A stretch of DNA of 64,000 nucleotides from Methanoculleus sediminis (GCF_001017125.1 NZ_JXOJ01000004.1:124001-188000); one strand, 5' to 3'; shown: positions 35,873 to 45,462, counted from the stretch's first letter. Translations and numbers: made by a program. Notes: generated by a model not told the origin, from the sequence alone.

Positions 35873-37264
35873 GTGAACCCCAACAGAACCACAATTATCA
35901 TGATCGTTCTTTCTATCACAGTTCTTTCCGTTATTTCTGCAGGCTGTACCATGATCGGTCAGCAATCCCCGGCATCGCCTCCCGCCACCCCGGATGCCGC
36001 ACCTGCCCCCGACTGCCCGGCGCTCGTGTTTACGGACCGGGAGTTTGCTTTCGAGCTCCAGCGGACACTCGGCGCCTCGTATTCGGGCGAGGCCGATATC
36101 GGCGAGTGCCTGGCCACTGCGTCCCGGATCCGGGAAGGGGACTTCGAGAGCTGGTACAGCGAATGGAACAGGACCGCGGACAACTTCAGGGCGGCGGGCG
36201 ACGGGAGTCTCGCGGCCGGGCACAGGGTCACCGCGATGGAGGCATACTACCGGGCCGCAACGTACTACCGCACGGCCGAGTTCTTCCTGCACGGCAATCC
36301 CGCCGATCCCCGCATCGTGGAGACGTGGGGGAAGAGCCGGGAATCATTCCGCGATGCGCTCGCACTCGATGTCGTCCCGTACGAGATCGTCGCCATCCCG
36401 TACGAGAATACCACGCTGCCGGGTTACTTCTACATGGTCGACGACTCCGGCAAACTCCGGCCGCTCCTCATTATTCAGACCGGTTTCGACGGCTGCCAGG
36501 AGGAACTCCATCCGTACGCAATGGAGGGGATCAGGCGCGGATACAACGTCCTGACATTCGAGGGGCCGGGCCAGGGCGAAATGATACGGGTCCGGCATAT
36601 CCCGTTCCGCTACGATTGGGAGAACGTTATCGGGCCCGTCGTGGACTATGCGGTGAGCCGGCCCGACGTCGACGAAAACCGGATTGCGCTCTGGGGGATC
36701 TCGCTCGGGGGCTACCTCGCTCCCCGGGGTGCCGCATACGAGCCCCGGATCGCGGCGCTGATCGCGGACGGAGGCACCTACGATGTAGGACAGACACTCC
36801 TCGCGAACCTGCGGGAAGGCGGGGGCGCGAACCTGACGGAGATTGAGCTGCAGGAGTGGCTGCAGACGGATCCGATCGAGTTCAACGATGCCATCCGCGA
36901 GGTCATGGCACGCGATACCGGCACCCGCTGGCTGAACGAGAACGGGATGTTCGTCTTCAATGCCGGTTCGCCGGCACGGTTCTGGGCGAAATGGACGGAA
37001 TTTTCACTCGTCGGGGTTGCCGAAGAGATACGGTGCCCCACGCTGGTCTGTGCCGGTGCGGCCGATCACTTCGACCCGGACGGGGCGCAGGCAACGGCGC
37101 TCTACGACCACCTCACCTGCGAGCGGGAACTTATGGTCTTCTCCGACGATTACGGGGCCGGGTCGCACTGCCAGCTTGGAGCGTTCGCGCAATCGTTCGG
37201 TGCCAAGTTCGACTGGCTCGACGATACGATGGGGATGACGGGCTCCCGTCCCGGGGAAGAATAG
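35873..37264 (+). CDS. Lipoprotein alpha/beta hydrolase
   Basis: This 463-residue protein has a signal peptide and lipobox (VLSVISAGC), then a helical domain rich in Tyr/Ala helices, then an alpha/beta hydrolase fold. The nucleophile elbow is WGISLGGYLAP (GxSxGG), the acid is in CAGAADHFDPDG and the histidine in GAGSHCQLGA. It resembles FrsA/DUF1100-type dipeptidyl hydrolases. It should act outside the membrane on an ester or peptide, but the substrate is unknown. The start GTG 35873 gives a complete signal peptide. It is a single gene, convergent with the YkgJ gene. Confidence 0.85.
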   Translation: MNPNRTTIIMIVLSITVLSVISAGCTMIGQQSPASPPATPDAAPAPDCPALVFTDREFAFELQRTLGASYSGEADIGECLATASRIREGDFESWYSEWNRTADNFRAAGDGSLAAGHRVTAMEAYYRAATYYRTAEFFLHGNPADPRIVETWGKSRESFRDALALDVVPYEIVAIPYENTTLPGYFYMVDDSGKLRPLLIIQTGFDGCQEELHPYAMEGIRRGYNVLTFEGPGQGEMIRVRHIPFRYDWENVIGPVVDYAVSRPDVDENRIALWGISLGGYLAPRGAAYEPRIAALIADGGTYDVGQTLLANLREGGGANLTEIELQEWLQTDPIEFNDAIREVMARDTGTRWLNENGMFVFNAGSPARFWAKWTEFSLVGVAEEIRCPTLVCAGAADHFDPDGAQATALYDHLTCERELMVFSDDYGAGSHCQLGAFAQSFGAKFDWLDDTMGMTGSRPGEE

Positions 37265-37286
37265 GGATATCGACCCTCCTTTTTTT
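37263..37286 (+). terminator. Short hairpin plus T-run after the hydrolase gene
   Basis: AGGG-ATATCGA-CCCT followed by CC and seven T residues sits directly after the stop. The stem is short, so the T-run is the stronger part of the signal. Confidence 0.4.
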
Positions 37287-37300
37287 GCGTCTCACGGCCG

Positions 37301-37831
37301 CTACCGGCGAACACGGTATCCGGCCGCCGTGAGAATATCGATGAGGGCGTCATCCCATTCCGTGCCGGAGAGGCCGTTCAGCGTCGGCTGCACCCGTTCC
37401 CAGAGCCGTCTGAGTTCCTCGGTGTCCGGGAGGAACGTTGTTTGGTACATCACCCGCCCGGCCCTTTTGCCCTGTGCATCGAGGATGAGAAACCGCCAGC
37501 AGCAGTAATCGCGACATATTTCGGGGCGCGTCAGGTGGACCGTACACCATGCCTTTCCCGTCTTTCCGTCGAGTGCGATGTTCCCATGGGACGGAGCAGG
37601 AGAATCCCGGGCGGTTTCGAATCTCAGAAAGGGGCATGCGTCCGGCAGTTCCGCGATGCTGCTCTCATCCTCGAAGAGGGCGATCTTGTCCGGGTCGACC
37701 CGCACCTCCTTCACGTCCCCGCTGTAGGCGTTGTACACGACAAAGGTGTAGTTGCCGCGCTCTTCGATAATCGTGTGGACGTTTCTCATGCTGCTGCAGC
37801 AGCTGCCGCACTGGCAGCACCTACATGCCAT
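37301..37831 (-). CDS. YkgJ family cysteine-cluster protein
   Basis: This 176-residue protein has an N-terminal CRCCQCGSCC cluster and further cysteines in DACPFL, KAWCTVH and ICRDYCCWRF. That is the C-rich pattern of the YkgJ/UPF0153 family, believed to bind zinc or an Fe-S cluster. The middle strand region VYNAYSGDVKEVRVDPDKI is typical of the methanogen version. The function is unknown. It is a single gene. The downstream hydrolase is convergent and about 36 bp away. Confidence 0.82.
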   Translation of the reverse strand: MACRCCQCGSCCSSMRNVHTIIEERGNYTFVVYNAYSGDVKEVRVDPDKIALFEDESSIAELPDACPFLRFETARDSPAPSHGNIALDGKTGKAWCTVHLTRPEICRDYCCWRFLILDAQGKRAGRVMYQTTFLPDTEELRRLWERVQPTLNGLSGTEWDDALIDILTAAGYRVRR

Positions 37832-37984
37832 GGCGGGCGTCTCTCCGGATGCCGGGCGGTTGGTGTGCGAACATGCTCGTTATTCGATATTACTCATCGC
37901 AATGGTGAAATACCTGCCGAAGAATCGCCGGGATCGCATCTTACAACCGGGACGCTCCGGTTCCGGCGGGAACTCACTCTCCGA

Positions 37985-39997
37985 TCATTTCCCGACCTTC
38001 TTGAGCGTGAACCGGAACGCAGCGCCCGCTCCCGTGGTGCCCGGCACCCGATCCTCGACCCAGACCCTGCCGCCGTAGCGCTCGACGAGGATCTGCACGA
38101 GATAGAGCCCGAGCCCCTCGCCGACGCCCCGCTTCTTTTTTTCATACCGACGGAAGATCTCGTTCTTTTCAGCGTCCGGCACACCCGGGCCCGTATCCTC
38201 GACCGTCACCAGCACCTCGTCTCCCTGTTCTTCCACCCGGACGGTAATCGCGACACCGGGACCGCCGTGCTTGACGGCATTGCCGATGAGGTTGTTGAAG
38301 GTCACGGAGAGGAGGTCGTCTGCCCTGACCTGGTAGTGAGCCCCGATATAGTGGATGGCACTGTCCGGAAAATTCTCGATCACCCCACCGACTACCGCAT
38401 CGAGATCCATCGGTTTGAGTTCGGGAGGTGCCTGATGAATCCGGCGGATGGTGGAGACGGTGCCCAGAATCTCGATACTTTTCTGAATGCTCCGCTGAAG
38501 GTTTTCCACGTACCTGCCAATCTCGCCATCCAGCGTATCGGCAAGCAGTTCGATGTAGAGGTTCGAGACGTTCTCTGTGTTTCTTATATCGTGAGTGAGG
38601 ATGTCAAGGTAGAGGTTAGCCTCCCGGTTTGAGACCTCCAGTTCACTTTGGAGCCGGAGAAGGTCTTCCGTGTGGCGCTGGAGGGCCTCCTGTGCACGTT
38701 TACGCTCCGTGATGTCCCATGCGTTTACGACAAAGCCCCTGATATGGGGGTCGCCCAGGAGGTTGGTCACGATTGCCTCGATCACGTGCGTGCCGCGCGG
38801 GCCCCTGAAGCGGACCTCGAACTGTGCGCTCCCTCCCGGCTTCTCTGCCAGGGTCGATACGACCTCCTTCACCCGCGGCAGATCCTCGGGCTGGATCATG
38901 TCGAACGCATGCCTCCCAATCAGCGTTTCGGGCGGAAAACCGTCTATCTGCTCGATAGGCGGGCTCGCAAACCGGATCGTTAACTGATCGTCGATGACGA
39001 GGATGAATTCGGAGCCCTTCTCGATGAGGGCCCGGAACGTCTTCTCGCTCCCGCGCAGTTCGGCTTCCGCCCGGTGCCGCTGGAGGGCGATCGAGGCAAG
39101 GCTCTGGAAAATCTTGATGGCCCGGAAATTGACTTCTCCGCCCTCCTGCCGGGTGAGGATCACGGCCGACCCGAAGATTTCGCCTTTCCAGGTGAACGGG
39201 ATGCAGTACATCGCCCCGAGATCGGCAATGTCCTCGAATTTACGGGAGATCTCCTGCGAGATCTGCCCGAGGGCGATCTCCTGCAGCCCTCCCTTCACCT
39301 CCTCGATCTCGCCGCGGGCCATGATTGCCCGGATACTTGAGGGGATTTCGAGCGAAATCCGGGTGAGATCCTCCCCGAAGGCCTCTGTGATCTCCGGCAG
39401 GAACGGCTCGATGCCGAAGAACGCCCGCGGGCTCAGAGTGCCCGCCCGGATGTCGGCGGCGCTCACGATGACGACGGAACCGGGCGCGAGTTCGTGGAGG
39501 CGGGCGCCGATTGCGGAGAAGACGTCGGCCTCGTCCGGCATCGAGGCAAGTTCCGTCGCCACCCGGGAGAGGAAGGCCAGATCCCCTGATGTCCGCCGCA
39601 CCTCTTCTTCGGCGGCCTCCCGGCGGGTGACGTCGCGAAAGCGGACGATCCAGTCCCCGGTCTCCTTCACCCGCCTTGAGGAGAAGACGTACCGCCGCTC
39701 CCCGGCGGCCGAGGATACCCCGACCGTGATTCCCCCGGACTCGGCGCGGTTCTGCAGCAGCGAGAGGATCCGCTCCCTCTGGTCCCCGTTCGCTTCCGGG
39801 AGGATTCGATCGGCGACGATGCGGGTCGCATCTGCACCGCGGGCGTCGTCGGCGGAGATTCCGGCGAGACGCTCCATGGAAGGGGTGACGGTGCGGACGT
39901 TCATGTAGGAATCGGCGAGGATGACGGCATCCTCCATGGCATCCAGTATCTGCAGTATCTCGGCTCGTACCTCCGTTTCCGGCTCAGTGGTATGCAT
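37985..39997 (-). CDS. PAS/GAF sensor histidine kinase
   Basis: This is a 670-residue soluble kinase. In order: PAS (about 10-125), GAF (about 145-300), PAS (about 310-430), the dimerisation/phosphoacceptor helix with DILTHDIRNTENV (His near 465) and HATPase_c, with N box NNLIGNAVKHGG, G1 DTGPGVP and G2 GEGLGLYLV. No membrane segment is present, so it senses cytosolic signals, possibly through the GAF domain. No response regulator is adjacent, so its output is unknown. A TATA-like ATTATATACTT at 40088-40098 (minus strand) lies about 90 bp upstream of the ATG. Confidence 0.92.
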   Translation of the reverse strand: MHTTEPETEVRAEILQILDAMEDAVILADSYMNVRTVTPSMERLAGISADDARGADATRIVADRILPEANGDQRERILSLLQNRAESGGITVGVSSAAGERRYVFSSRRVKETGDWIVRFRDVTRREAAEEEVRRTSGDLAFLSRVATELASMPDEADVFSAIGARLHELAPGSVVIVSAADIRAGTLSPRAFFGIEPFLPEITEAFGEDLTRISLEIPSSIRAIMARGEIEEVKGGLQEIALGQISQEISRKFEDIADLGAMYCIPFTWKGEIFGSAVILTRQEGGEVNFRAIKIFQSLASIALQRHRAEAELRGSEKTFRALIEKGSEFILVIDDQLTIRFASPPIEQIDGFPPETLIGRHAFDMIQPEDLPRVKEVVSTLAEKPGGSAQFEVRFRGPRGTHVIEAIVTNLLGDPHIRGFVVNAWDITERKRAQEALQRHTEDLLRLQSELEVSNREANLYLDILTHDIRNTENVSNLYIELLADTLDGEIGRYVENLQRSIQKSIEILGTVSTIRRIHQAPPELKPMDLDAVVGGVIENFPDSAIHYIGAHYQVRADDLLSVTFNNLIGNAVKHGGPGVAITVRVEEQGDEVLVTVEDTGPGVPDAEKNEIFRRYEKKKRGVGEGLGLYLVQILVERYGGRVWVEDRVPGTTGAGAAFRFTLKKVGK

Positions 39998-40542
39998 ACG
40001 GCCCAGCTCCGTCCGGCAGGATCGCCATCGGCCGAATAAACGGGAGACCCTCGTGCAGGGTTCTCCACGGGGATAACGTCACGGGAAGTATATAATTGTC
40101 TGTCTGCCGCCCCATCCGGGCAGCCGGTTCGCCCTTTTTGTGCGCCGGAGGAATCTCGATACGGCGGGAACTGTGGCTCCCGTTACAATAGACCTGGTGC
40201 GGGAACGGCTGGAATAATGGGAGAACTTGAAAGCAGGAGGAGTATAACCCAAGAATTGGATGCGGGGTTATAGATAACACGAAAAAATTTGATAGGTCAT
40301 CACGGGGGTGTATGGTCTAGTGGTGTTGACACTTCTTGACCCGGGGCATGCGCGGGGGTATGGTGATCGCCCGTGCGGTCTTTGGTGAGTCTGTCCTGTA
40401 GAGGTTAAGGAAGAGTAACCGATAGGGTGGTCATACACGATTGCAGGAGGGGTGTGGGTGCTTGCTATGATGAGTAATGGGAGGGGGTTGAGTAGTGTAG
40501 CGCCCCTCATCATCATAAGTATGGTCACATAGCTGCCTCACA
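39998..40542. other. Gene-poor stretch of unknown content
   Basis: The left part carries the histidine kinase promoter (near 40088-40098). From about 40280 to 40500 the sequence is G-rich with no convincing frame, and short open frames have atypical composition. One segment at 40311-40335 resembles a tRNA 5' half but has no T-arm. It borders the region with the methyltransferase, transposase remnant and tRNA, so it may be eroded accessory DNA or an unannotated RNA. Confidence 0.4.
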
Positions 40543-41289
40543 TCACCGCGGCATCAGCGCGAACGCACCCCATCCAAGGTATTCACGCGTATACGCGGCG
40601 TAGCGTTTTGGTTCCAGAGTCAGTTTGTCTCTGACATCTTTCGCGAAGTCGTCGTCGGGATTCGCTTCGAGCCATCGGCGCATGGTGAGCCACTTGGCCG
40701 CTTCGTACCTATCCCAGCCGTCCTGGTTAGCCAGAACCATTTCCACAACGTCGTAGTCGAGGTCGCCGAAAGACGCGAGAAGTTCTGGAAGCATGAGAAA
40801 GTCGGAGATAGAATTGGCAAAGCATTCCCTGGCAACGTCTTCCGTCGGTGGTAACTGCCGCCAGTAGGGCTCGCCGATGAGGATAATTCCTTCGGAGCGG
40901 AGACTCTTTGCCAGAAGCTCGATGGTGCCGGCGACTCCCCCACCGATCCACGTGGCACCGAGACAGGCTGCCACATCGACCTTTTCGTCGGCGACGTAGC
41001 CGGCAGCGTCGCCGTGGATGAACTCGACCCGATCGGCGACTCCGAGTTCTTCAGCGCGGAGTTTCGCTTGCTCGGTGAACAACTGGCTCATGTCGATGCC
41101 GACGCCGATGATTCCGTAATCGCGTGCCCAGGTGCACAGCATCTCGCCCGAACCGCTGCCGAGGTCGAGCACACGAGCCCCCGGTTCCAGGCGCAACGCT
41201 GCGCCGAGAGTGGCGAGATTTTCCGGTGTTAACGGGTTATGGATGCGGTGAGCACTTTCGGTAATGTTGAAGATACGTGGGATGTCCAT
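40543..41289 (-). CDS. Class I SAM-dependent methyltransferase
   Basis: This 248-residue protein has the Rossmann SAM loop VLDLGSGSGEMLCTWARD near residue 40, the acidic strand IGVGIDMSQ, and DVAACLGATW in the place of the post-II motif. It resembles UbiE/Methyltransf_25 small-molecule enzymes. The substrate is unknown. ATG 41287-41289 has AAGGAG at a good distance. It lies directly beside an IS1595 transposase remnant and the tRNA-Leu gene, so acquisition by transfer is possible, though its codon use is close to that of its neighbours. Confidence 0.9.
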   Translation of the reverse strand: MDIPRIFNITESAHRIHNPLTPENLATLGAALRLEPGARVLDLGSGSGEMLCTWARDYGIIGVGIDMSQLFTEQAKLRAEELGVADRVEFIHGDAAGYVADEKVDVAACLGATWIGGGVAGTIELLAKSLRSEGIILIGEPYWRQLPPTEDVARECFANSISDFLMLPELLASFGDLDYDVVEMVLANQDGWDRYEAAKWLTMRRWLEANPDDDFAKDVRDKLTLEPKRYAAYTREYLGWGAFALMPR

Positions 41290-41339
41290 TTACAAACTCC
41301 TTTTCTAAGTTGTGTAATAACTGGAATATACCCTTAATG

Positions 41340-41577
41340 ACTGTAATAGTTAAGGATTTTTCAATATCACACCACAGCCACAACACTTCGAGTTGTTGCT
41401 TTGGTGTTCCGTAATTAAATCTGAACTCACACTCTTTCAAACCCAGTGGGAAAGAATCCGTGTGGATTTCATTATATTTCCTCAGCACTCTTCTGGCCTG
41501 ATTCCAAAAATTTTCAATACATTGCTATGATTCTTACCCTTGGCAAAGTGTGTTATGATCAAGCCGCTGATGGTGAA
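41340..41577 (-). pseudogene. IS1595-family transposase remnant
   Basis: This is the C-terminal part of an ISXO2-like DDE transposase, read on the minus strand. ENFWNQARRVLRKYNEIH and LKECEFRFNYGTPKQQLE are signature phrases of archaeal IS1595 enzymes. Upstream, ITHFAKGKNHSNV continues the protein but in another frame; a one-base loss near 41520 breaks the reading. The N-terminal domains are absent, so it is a dead fragment. It begins 14 bp from the 3' end of the tRNA-Leu gene. Confidence 0.75.
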
Positions 41578-41590
41578 AACAAGAAGTAAA

Positions 41591-41675
41591 TGCGAGGGGT
41601 GAGATTCGAACTCACGAACTCCTACGAGACCAGGCCCTCAACCTGGCGCCTTTGACCTGGCTTGGCAACCCTCGC
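41591..41675 (-). tRNA. tRNA-Leu (GAG)
   Basis: This is an 85-nt tRNA with a long variable arm. Acceptor GCGAGGG pairs with CCCTCGC and is followed by discriminator A; the CCA is not encoded. The anticodon stem CCAGG/CCTGG encloses the loop TTGAGGG with anticodon GAG. The T-arm GTGAGTTCGAATCTCAC is perfect, and the D-arm carries CCAAGCCAGGTCAAAGGC. A class II variable arm and GAG anticodon identify leucine (CTC/CTT codons). Confidence 0.97.
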
Positions 41676-41855
41676 CCTGTTCTTCTCTATACAATGCACT
41701 GCAACCAGAAATATCTTGCTCTGCCGGAACCCGGGCTCCCGCGGGCGCGGGACGGGGAGCCGTTCTCCGGGCAGATCCCTCCGGCTATACCTGTACCCCA
41801 GCGGCCCGGAACCGCCTTCGATGCGTATTTATGCGCCCGGTTCCAACGATCCCGC

Positions 41856-42359
41856 ATGTGGGCTGACATCTCACGGGAGTTTGCCGATTCGCCGTCCCAG
41901 GGCAGGGTAGTCCGGTTCCTGCTGGAGAACGGGTTCGGCATCAACGAAGAGGGGCGCATCGTCTGCAATGGGATCGAGATCCCCGCGACGCACATCGGCA
42001 GGGCGATCGAGACCGACCGGAGAGTCGTCGACGCCACCGCCCGCCGCATCCTCGAGAATCCCGAACTGCGCGAGGTCTTTCTCCGGATGCGGGCCGCGCC
42101 CGATCTGACCCGGGTCGCCGAGGCCCTCGGCCTCTCGGTCATCACGCTCTACCCGAAGGACGCGCAGCAGAAAGGGATCGTCGGCGCGGCGGTCGAAGTC
42201 CTGGTCGAGCACAACCTCTCCATCCGCCAGATCTTCGTCACCGACCCTTACCTCGCGGAGGAACCCAGACTCGTGATGATCGTCGACGAACCGCGGATCC
42301 CGGCGTCGGTCTACGAAGAGATGCGGGCTCTCCCGCAGGTAAAACGGCTGGTTATCTGA
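41856..42359 (+). CDS. ACT-domain amino acid metabolism regulator (COG2150-like)
   Basis: This is a 167-residue protein with an N-terminal HTH-like part (SQGRVVRFLLENGFGINEEGRI, THIGRAIETDRRVVDATAR), a middle linker (LTRVAEALGLSVITLYPKD) and a C-terminal ACT domain (KGIVGAAVEVLVEHNLSIRQI, PRLVMIVDEPRIPASVYEEM). The family is described as predicted regulators of amino acid metabolism. I chose ATG 41856, with a TATA-like TATTTATG about 26 bp upstream, which suggests a leaderless message; the frame is open earlier but overlaps the tRNA. Its end overlaps the convergent HD gene by 8 nt. Confidence 0.85.
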   Translation: MWADISREFADSPSQGRVVRFLLENGFGINEEGRIVCNGIEIPATHIGRAIETDRRVVDATARRILENPELREVFLRMRAAPDLTRVAEALGLSVITLYPKDAQQKGIVGAAVEVLVEHNLSIRQIFVTDPYLAEEPRLVMIVDEPRIPASVYEEMRALPQVKRLVI

Positions 42360-42837
42360 AGAGTTCCATCTCCTGCGCGAGCCTGCGGATCCGCTTCCTC
42401 TGCCGACGCGGGAGGGCGATTGCATGGTGCAGCCGCTCTTCGAGCGTGATGACGCGGGTTCCCTTCACCAGGTTGTCCGCGTGGGCGACGATCTTCTCTT
42501 CGAGCGTGCGGGGCATGCAGTCGCGCGGGACAAGGTTGAGGAGCGAACACTCGTCGGCCGTCAGCCCGGCCCCGATGTGCCGCTCGACGATGGCGGCGAT
42601 GCCCTCGTCGAGATCGAACGACCGGCATATCTCGCCGCCCGCTTCGGCGTGGCAGAGGTCGTGCGTCACCCCCCGCCCGATATCGTGGAGGAGGGCGCCG
42701 GTCTCGACCAGGTCGCGATTTATAAGGGGATCGGACGCGTAGGCGAGCGCAAGGTCGCGCACCGCCCGGCAGTGTGCGATGACCCCGTCGGAACACCCCG
42801 CCCGCCTGAGATGATCGATGCAGTCCTCTTCACGCAC
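42352..42837 (-). CDS. HD domain phosphohydrolase
   Basis: This 161-residue single HD domain carries a metal-binding series H...HD...H...[27 protein letters not shown] and AHADNLV. It matches the archaeal HDIG family (TIGR00295-like) of uncharacterised hydrolases that probably act on nucleotides or related phosphates. The start is GTG 42837, with AAGGAG upstream, overlapping the TFE stop by 8 nt. The pairing with a basal transcription factor is an operon link without an obvious functional reason. Confidence 0.88.
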   Translation of the reverse strand: MREEDCIDHLRRAGCSDGVIAHCRAVRDLALAYASDPLINRDLVETGALLHDIGRGVTHDLCHAEAGGEICRSFDLDEGIAAIVERHIGAGLTADECSLLNLVPRDCMPRTLEEKIVAHADNLVKGTRVITLEERLHHAIALPRRQRKRIRRLAQEMELFR

Positions 42838-43351
42838 TCCCGAGGCTCTCCTTGATCCTGTCGATTCTCTTCCTGAGAGCGGCGGCGATGAGTTCGTTGT
42901 CGAAGTGTTCGAGCATCTCCTCGCAGTTCGGACACTCGAAGTTCCAGTTCGCCGCGTCCGTGAAGGTGTAGATGACGCTGCAGTTCCTGCACATGTAAAA
43001 GTCGTTCTTCTCCTCGTAGGCAAGCCGGGCGTCGAGGTGTTCGAGCACGTCCCGGACCTGCTCTTCGAGCACGTCGTGGACGCGGTCGAGGCGGAGGTGC
43101 CAGAGGTAGGTGAGCCAGCCGGTCTCGGTGTTCTTCAGTCGCCGGTACTCGGCCAGGCGCCGCTCGTAGAGGGTGTAAAGGGTGTGGCGGACGGTGTTGA
43201 GGTTGACCCCGGTCATCTCGGCAAGTTCCTCGTCACTGTGTTCTCCTCCTTCGGGGAACCGTCTGAGAAGTTCGATTCCCTCCTCCCCGATCATGCGCAG
43301 GATATAGGCGTTGATTGCCGGATCGTCCAACAGTTCAGTGACGGATACCAT
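42830..43351 (-). CDS. tfe: Transcription factor TFE (TFIIE alpha homologue)
   Basis: This 173-residue basal transcription factor stabilises the open promoter complex. Its N-terminal extended winged helix ([36 protein letters not shown]) is followed by a linker helix and a C-terminal zinc ribbon ([21 protein letters not shown]). The start is ATG 43351 with AGGAGA upstream; a TTG two codons earlier is too close to that site. It is the first gene of a two-gene unit with the HD hydrolase. Family length is 160-180, so it is complete. Confidence 0.96.
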   Translation of the reverse strand: MVSVTELLDDPAINAYILRMIGEEGIELLRRFPEGGEHSDEELAEMTGVNLNTVRHTLYTLYERRLAEYRRLKNTETGWLTYLWHLRLDRVHDVLEEQVRDVLEHLDARLAYEEKNDFYMCRNCSVIYTFTDAANWNFECPNCEEMLEHFDNELIAAALRKRIDRIKESLGSA

Positions 43352-43465
43352 GCTCAAATCTCTCCTGTAATTGGATAAACGTATAAGAGTATATATGCCG
43401 CATCGATGTCTACCATACTCTGTTCTTAATCTTTAATTCACTTTTCCCGTCATGAGGGGGCGGGC

Positions 43466-44539
43466 TCATCTCCCGATCAGCCTTCGGACGGCCGCGGTGT
43501 TCCTCTCGAGGTCGGCATACGCCTCCTCTTCCGTCTCGCCGCAGCCGTAGACGCTCACGACGGCGTGTCCCTCCTCGAACTCGGTTCCGGGCCACGGGAT
43601 ATCGGCGACGCGGGGCGCAAGGCTCGAGAGGTCGGCATCGAGCCGCATATCCCGATCGGCAAAGAGGATCCGCCTGACCGCGACCTGCCGCGGCGCGGGC
43701 ACCGCCGCCGGGATCACCCCGCGGCAGGCGTTCATATGCATGGCAAAGACGCTCTTCCGGGTCGCCATCTCGACGGTATCCAGGGTGGCCTGGAACCGGG
43801 GATTGATCTCGATCGCCCAGGGTTTCTCCCCCGCCATGAAATCGATCCCGACCGATCCCACGCACCCGCTTGCAGCGGCAATCCGCTCCGCCGCCGCGAT
43901 CATCTCCCCGGCAAGGGGATGGGAGAACGGGGTGACCGATCCGGCGAACCCGTGCGCGGATTCTCCCCCGCCCCGGAGGATCTGCCGGTTGACCGCGATC
44001 GCCCGCGCACGCCGGCCGTCCGCGACGCAGGAGACGCTCGATGCGATGCCGTCGACGAGGGCCTGCGCGATGTAGGGGATCTCCGGCCACGCCTCCTCCC
44101 ACCGGCGGAGTTCCTCCTCCGCTCTCACGATCGCGTTCCTCCAGCCTCCCGCTCCCCGGCGCGGCTTGATCATCGCCGGGTAGCACCCGGCGGCAAGCGG
44201 TGGAACCGGCACGTCCAGCCCCTCGAAGAATCGCTGGATCTCAAGTTTGTCGAGGAACCGCTCCACCTTCGCGGGCGGCGTGCCGCAGAGCGGGATCGTC
44301 GTCCCGACCGCCTCGGCGCCCGAAGCGACGACCAGCGCATCGACCGGATGGCGGATGGCGAATTCGGCGATCTTCTCCGGGAGTTCGTCGAGTTCGTCGA
44401 ACGAGAGACAGTCCTCCGTATACCAGCCGAGATCCTGGTCGCAGAAGTGGTCGACGGCGTAGACCGCATAACCGGCCCGGCGGGCCGACTGCGCCACGTG
44501 CCGCGTGGCGAACCCCGCAACCAGAACCCGGCCCTTCAC
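43466..44539 (-). CDS. ATP-grasp carboligase-like enzyme (COG2232-type)
   Basis: This 357-residue enzyme begins with a Rossmann-like pre-ATP-grasp domain ([31 protein letters not shown]), then a divergent ATP-grasp domain with the ATP-binding lysine in [11 protein letters not shown] and metal ligands in [19 protein letters not shown]. It is of the biotin-carboxylase-like COG2232 group that makes acyl phosphates; the product is unknown. GTG 44539 overlaps the Trm56 stop as GTGA, so it is coupled to the tRNA methyltransferase gene. It might modify a tRNA, cofactor or amino acid; context alone does not decide. Confidence 0.85.
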   Translation of the reverse strand: MKGRVLVAGFATRHVAQSARRAGYAVYAVDHFCDQDLGWYTEDCLSFDELDELPEKIAEFAIRHPVDALVVASGAEAVGTTIPLCGTPPAKVERFLDKLEIQRFFEGLDVPVPPLAAGCYPAMIKPRRGAGGWRNAIVRAEEELRRWEEAWPEIPYIAQALVDGIASSVSCVADGRRARAIAVNRQILRGGGESAHGFAGSVTPFSHPLAGEMIAAAERIAAASGCVGSVGIDFMAGEKPWAIEINPRFQATLDTVEMATRKSVFAMHMNACRGVIPAAVPAPRQVAVRRILFADRDMRLDADLSSLAPRVADIPWPGTEFEEGHAVVSVYGCGETEEEAYADLERNTAAVRRLIGR

Positions 44540-45060
44540 CGCTCCACCGTCTTCTTTCCGACTTTCGTCGGCTCGATCCGGATCTTTGCGTCCGGGTACT
44601 CCCGGTTGAGCTCCTTCCCCTCGAAGAGGTGGTCGAGGAAGAGGGCGAGGCTCGATATCTCTGAGTGGGGCTGGGTGGTCACCGAGACGTTGTAGTCGGC
44701 GAGCCCGTAGATGTCGCCCGGCACCTTCTCCGCCCCCACCACGACGAGCACCCGCTCCTCTCCGCGAATATCGTCGATGACGTCGGTCATCCGGAGCCCG
44801 TACATCGTGAGGTGGGCGACCTTGCCGCCGGCGGCCTTCCAGTCCTGGATGCACCGCCGCCACTTCACATCGTTCTCGATGAAAAAGTCTCCTCCCCACC
44901 GGTCTGCCACGTCCGTTATGCTCGCAGCGACGCCCGGGTCGTCCGCGGCGAGGTACATCCCCCGGGCACCGAGCGCCCGGGCCGCGAGCCCGACGTGGGT
45001 CGTCACCCGCTGGTCGCGTTCGGGCCGGTGGCCTATCCGGAGCACGGCTACTTCGGGCAT
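44536..45060 (-). CDS. trm56: tRNA (cytidine(56)-2'-O)-methyltransferase
   Basis: This 174-residue SPOUT enzyme methylates the ribose of C56 in the T-loop of archaeal tRNA. It starts [19 protein letters not shown] and contains the family motif [16 protein letters not shown], then [20 protein letters not shown] near the knot. ATG 45058-45060 follows the small winged-helix gene by 5 bp. Its stop is overlapped by the ATP-grasp start, so three genes form one operon. No extra RNA-binding domain is seen. Confidence 0.94.
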   Translation of the reverse strand: MPEVAVLRIGHRPERDQRVTTHVGLAARALGARGMYLAADDPGVAASITDVADRWGGDFFIENDVKWRRCIQDWKAAGGKVAHLTMYGLRMTDVIDDIRGEERVLVVVGAEKVPGDIYGLADYNVSVTTQPHSEISSLALFLDHLFEGKELNREYPDAKIRIEPTKVGKKTVER

Positions 45061-45065
45061 GCCGC

Positions 45066-45347
45066 TCACTCCTCTCTCCTCTTCGCCCGGATCACGCCGT
45101 TCTCGATGACGAACGGCAGGTCTTCTCTGGTATGGCGGCACTGGCACTCGATCAGCGATTCCTGTATGGAGAGGAGGCGCACCGTCTCCCCCGACCGTCT
45201 GACGAGAAGGCGATATTCGAGACGCTCGATCGATGCCGTCACCGCACCTGGCTCGAATCCGGTGGCTGCTACCAGGTCTTCGACCGTAGTGCCGCCGGTT
45301 TCGGGAATCCGGTGATATACGGTCCAGTCCAGATCTTCCTCACGCAC
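45066..45347 (-). CDS. Small winged-helix protein upstream of trm56
   Basis: This 93-residue protein has a winged helix-turn-helix ([31 protein letters not shown]) and a C-terminal tail with [13 protein letters not shown]. It resembles small archaeal MarR/ArsR-like domains. GTG 45347 lacks a clear Shine-Dalgarno site; a TATA-like ACTATATCGG lies about 30 bp upstream, on the divergent face of the 45463 gene promoter. It is the first gene of the trm56 operon. Whether it is a DNA regulator or an RNA-binding helper is unknown. Confidence 0.72.
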   Translation of the reverse strand: MREEDLDWTVYHRIPETGGTTVEDLVAATGFEPGAVTASIERLEYRLLVRRSGETVRLLSIQESLIECQCRHTREDLPFVIENGVIRAKRREE

Positions 45348-45462
45348 ACCTATTCTTTTTTCCGGGGAGACCGATATAGTTATTGCACCGTTCCGGCTCT
45401 GCCGGCCGCTATCGGCGCGGTTTGCCGGTGCGAGAGATTGGATATGCAGGTGGGAACTGAAT

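Noticed and set aside
39984-40280. Possible 98-residue protein upstream of the histidine kinase
   Set aside because: It covers the kinase promoter and leader, has no Shine-Dalgarno site, and its composition is unlike real genes here.
40311-40380. tRNA-like 5' half (GGGTGTATGGTCTAGTGGTGTTGAC)
   Set aside because: It resembles a D-arm and acceptor strand, but no anticodon stem, T-arm (GTTCGAATC) or matching 3' acceptor follows within 100 nt.
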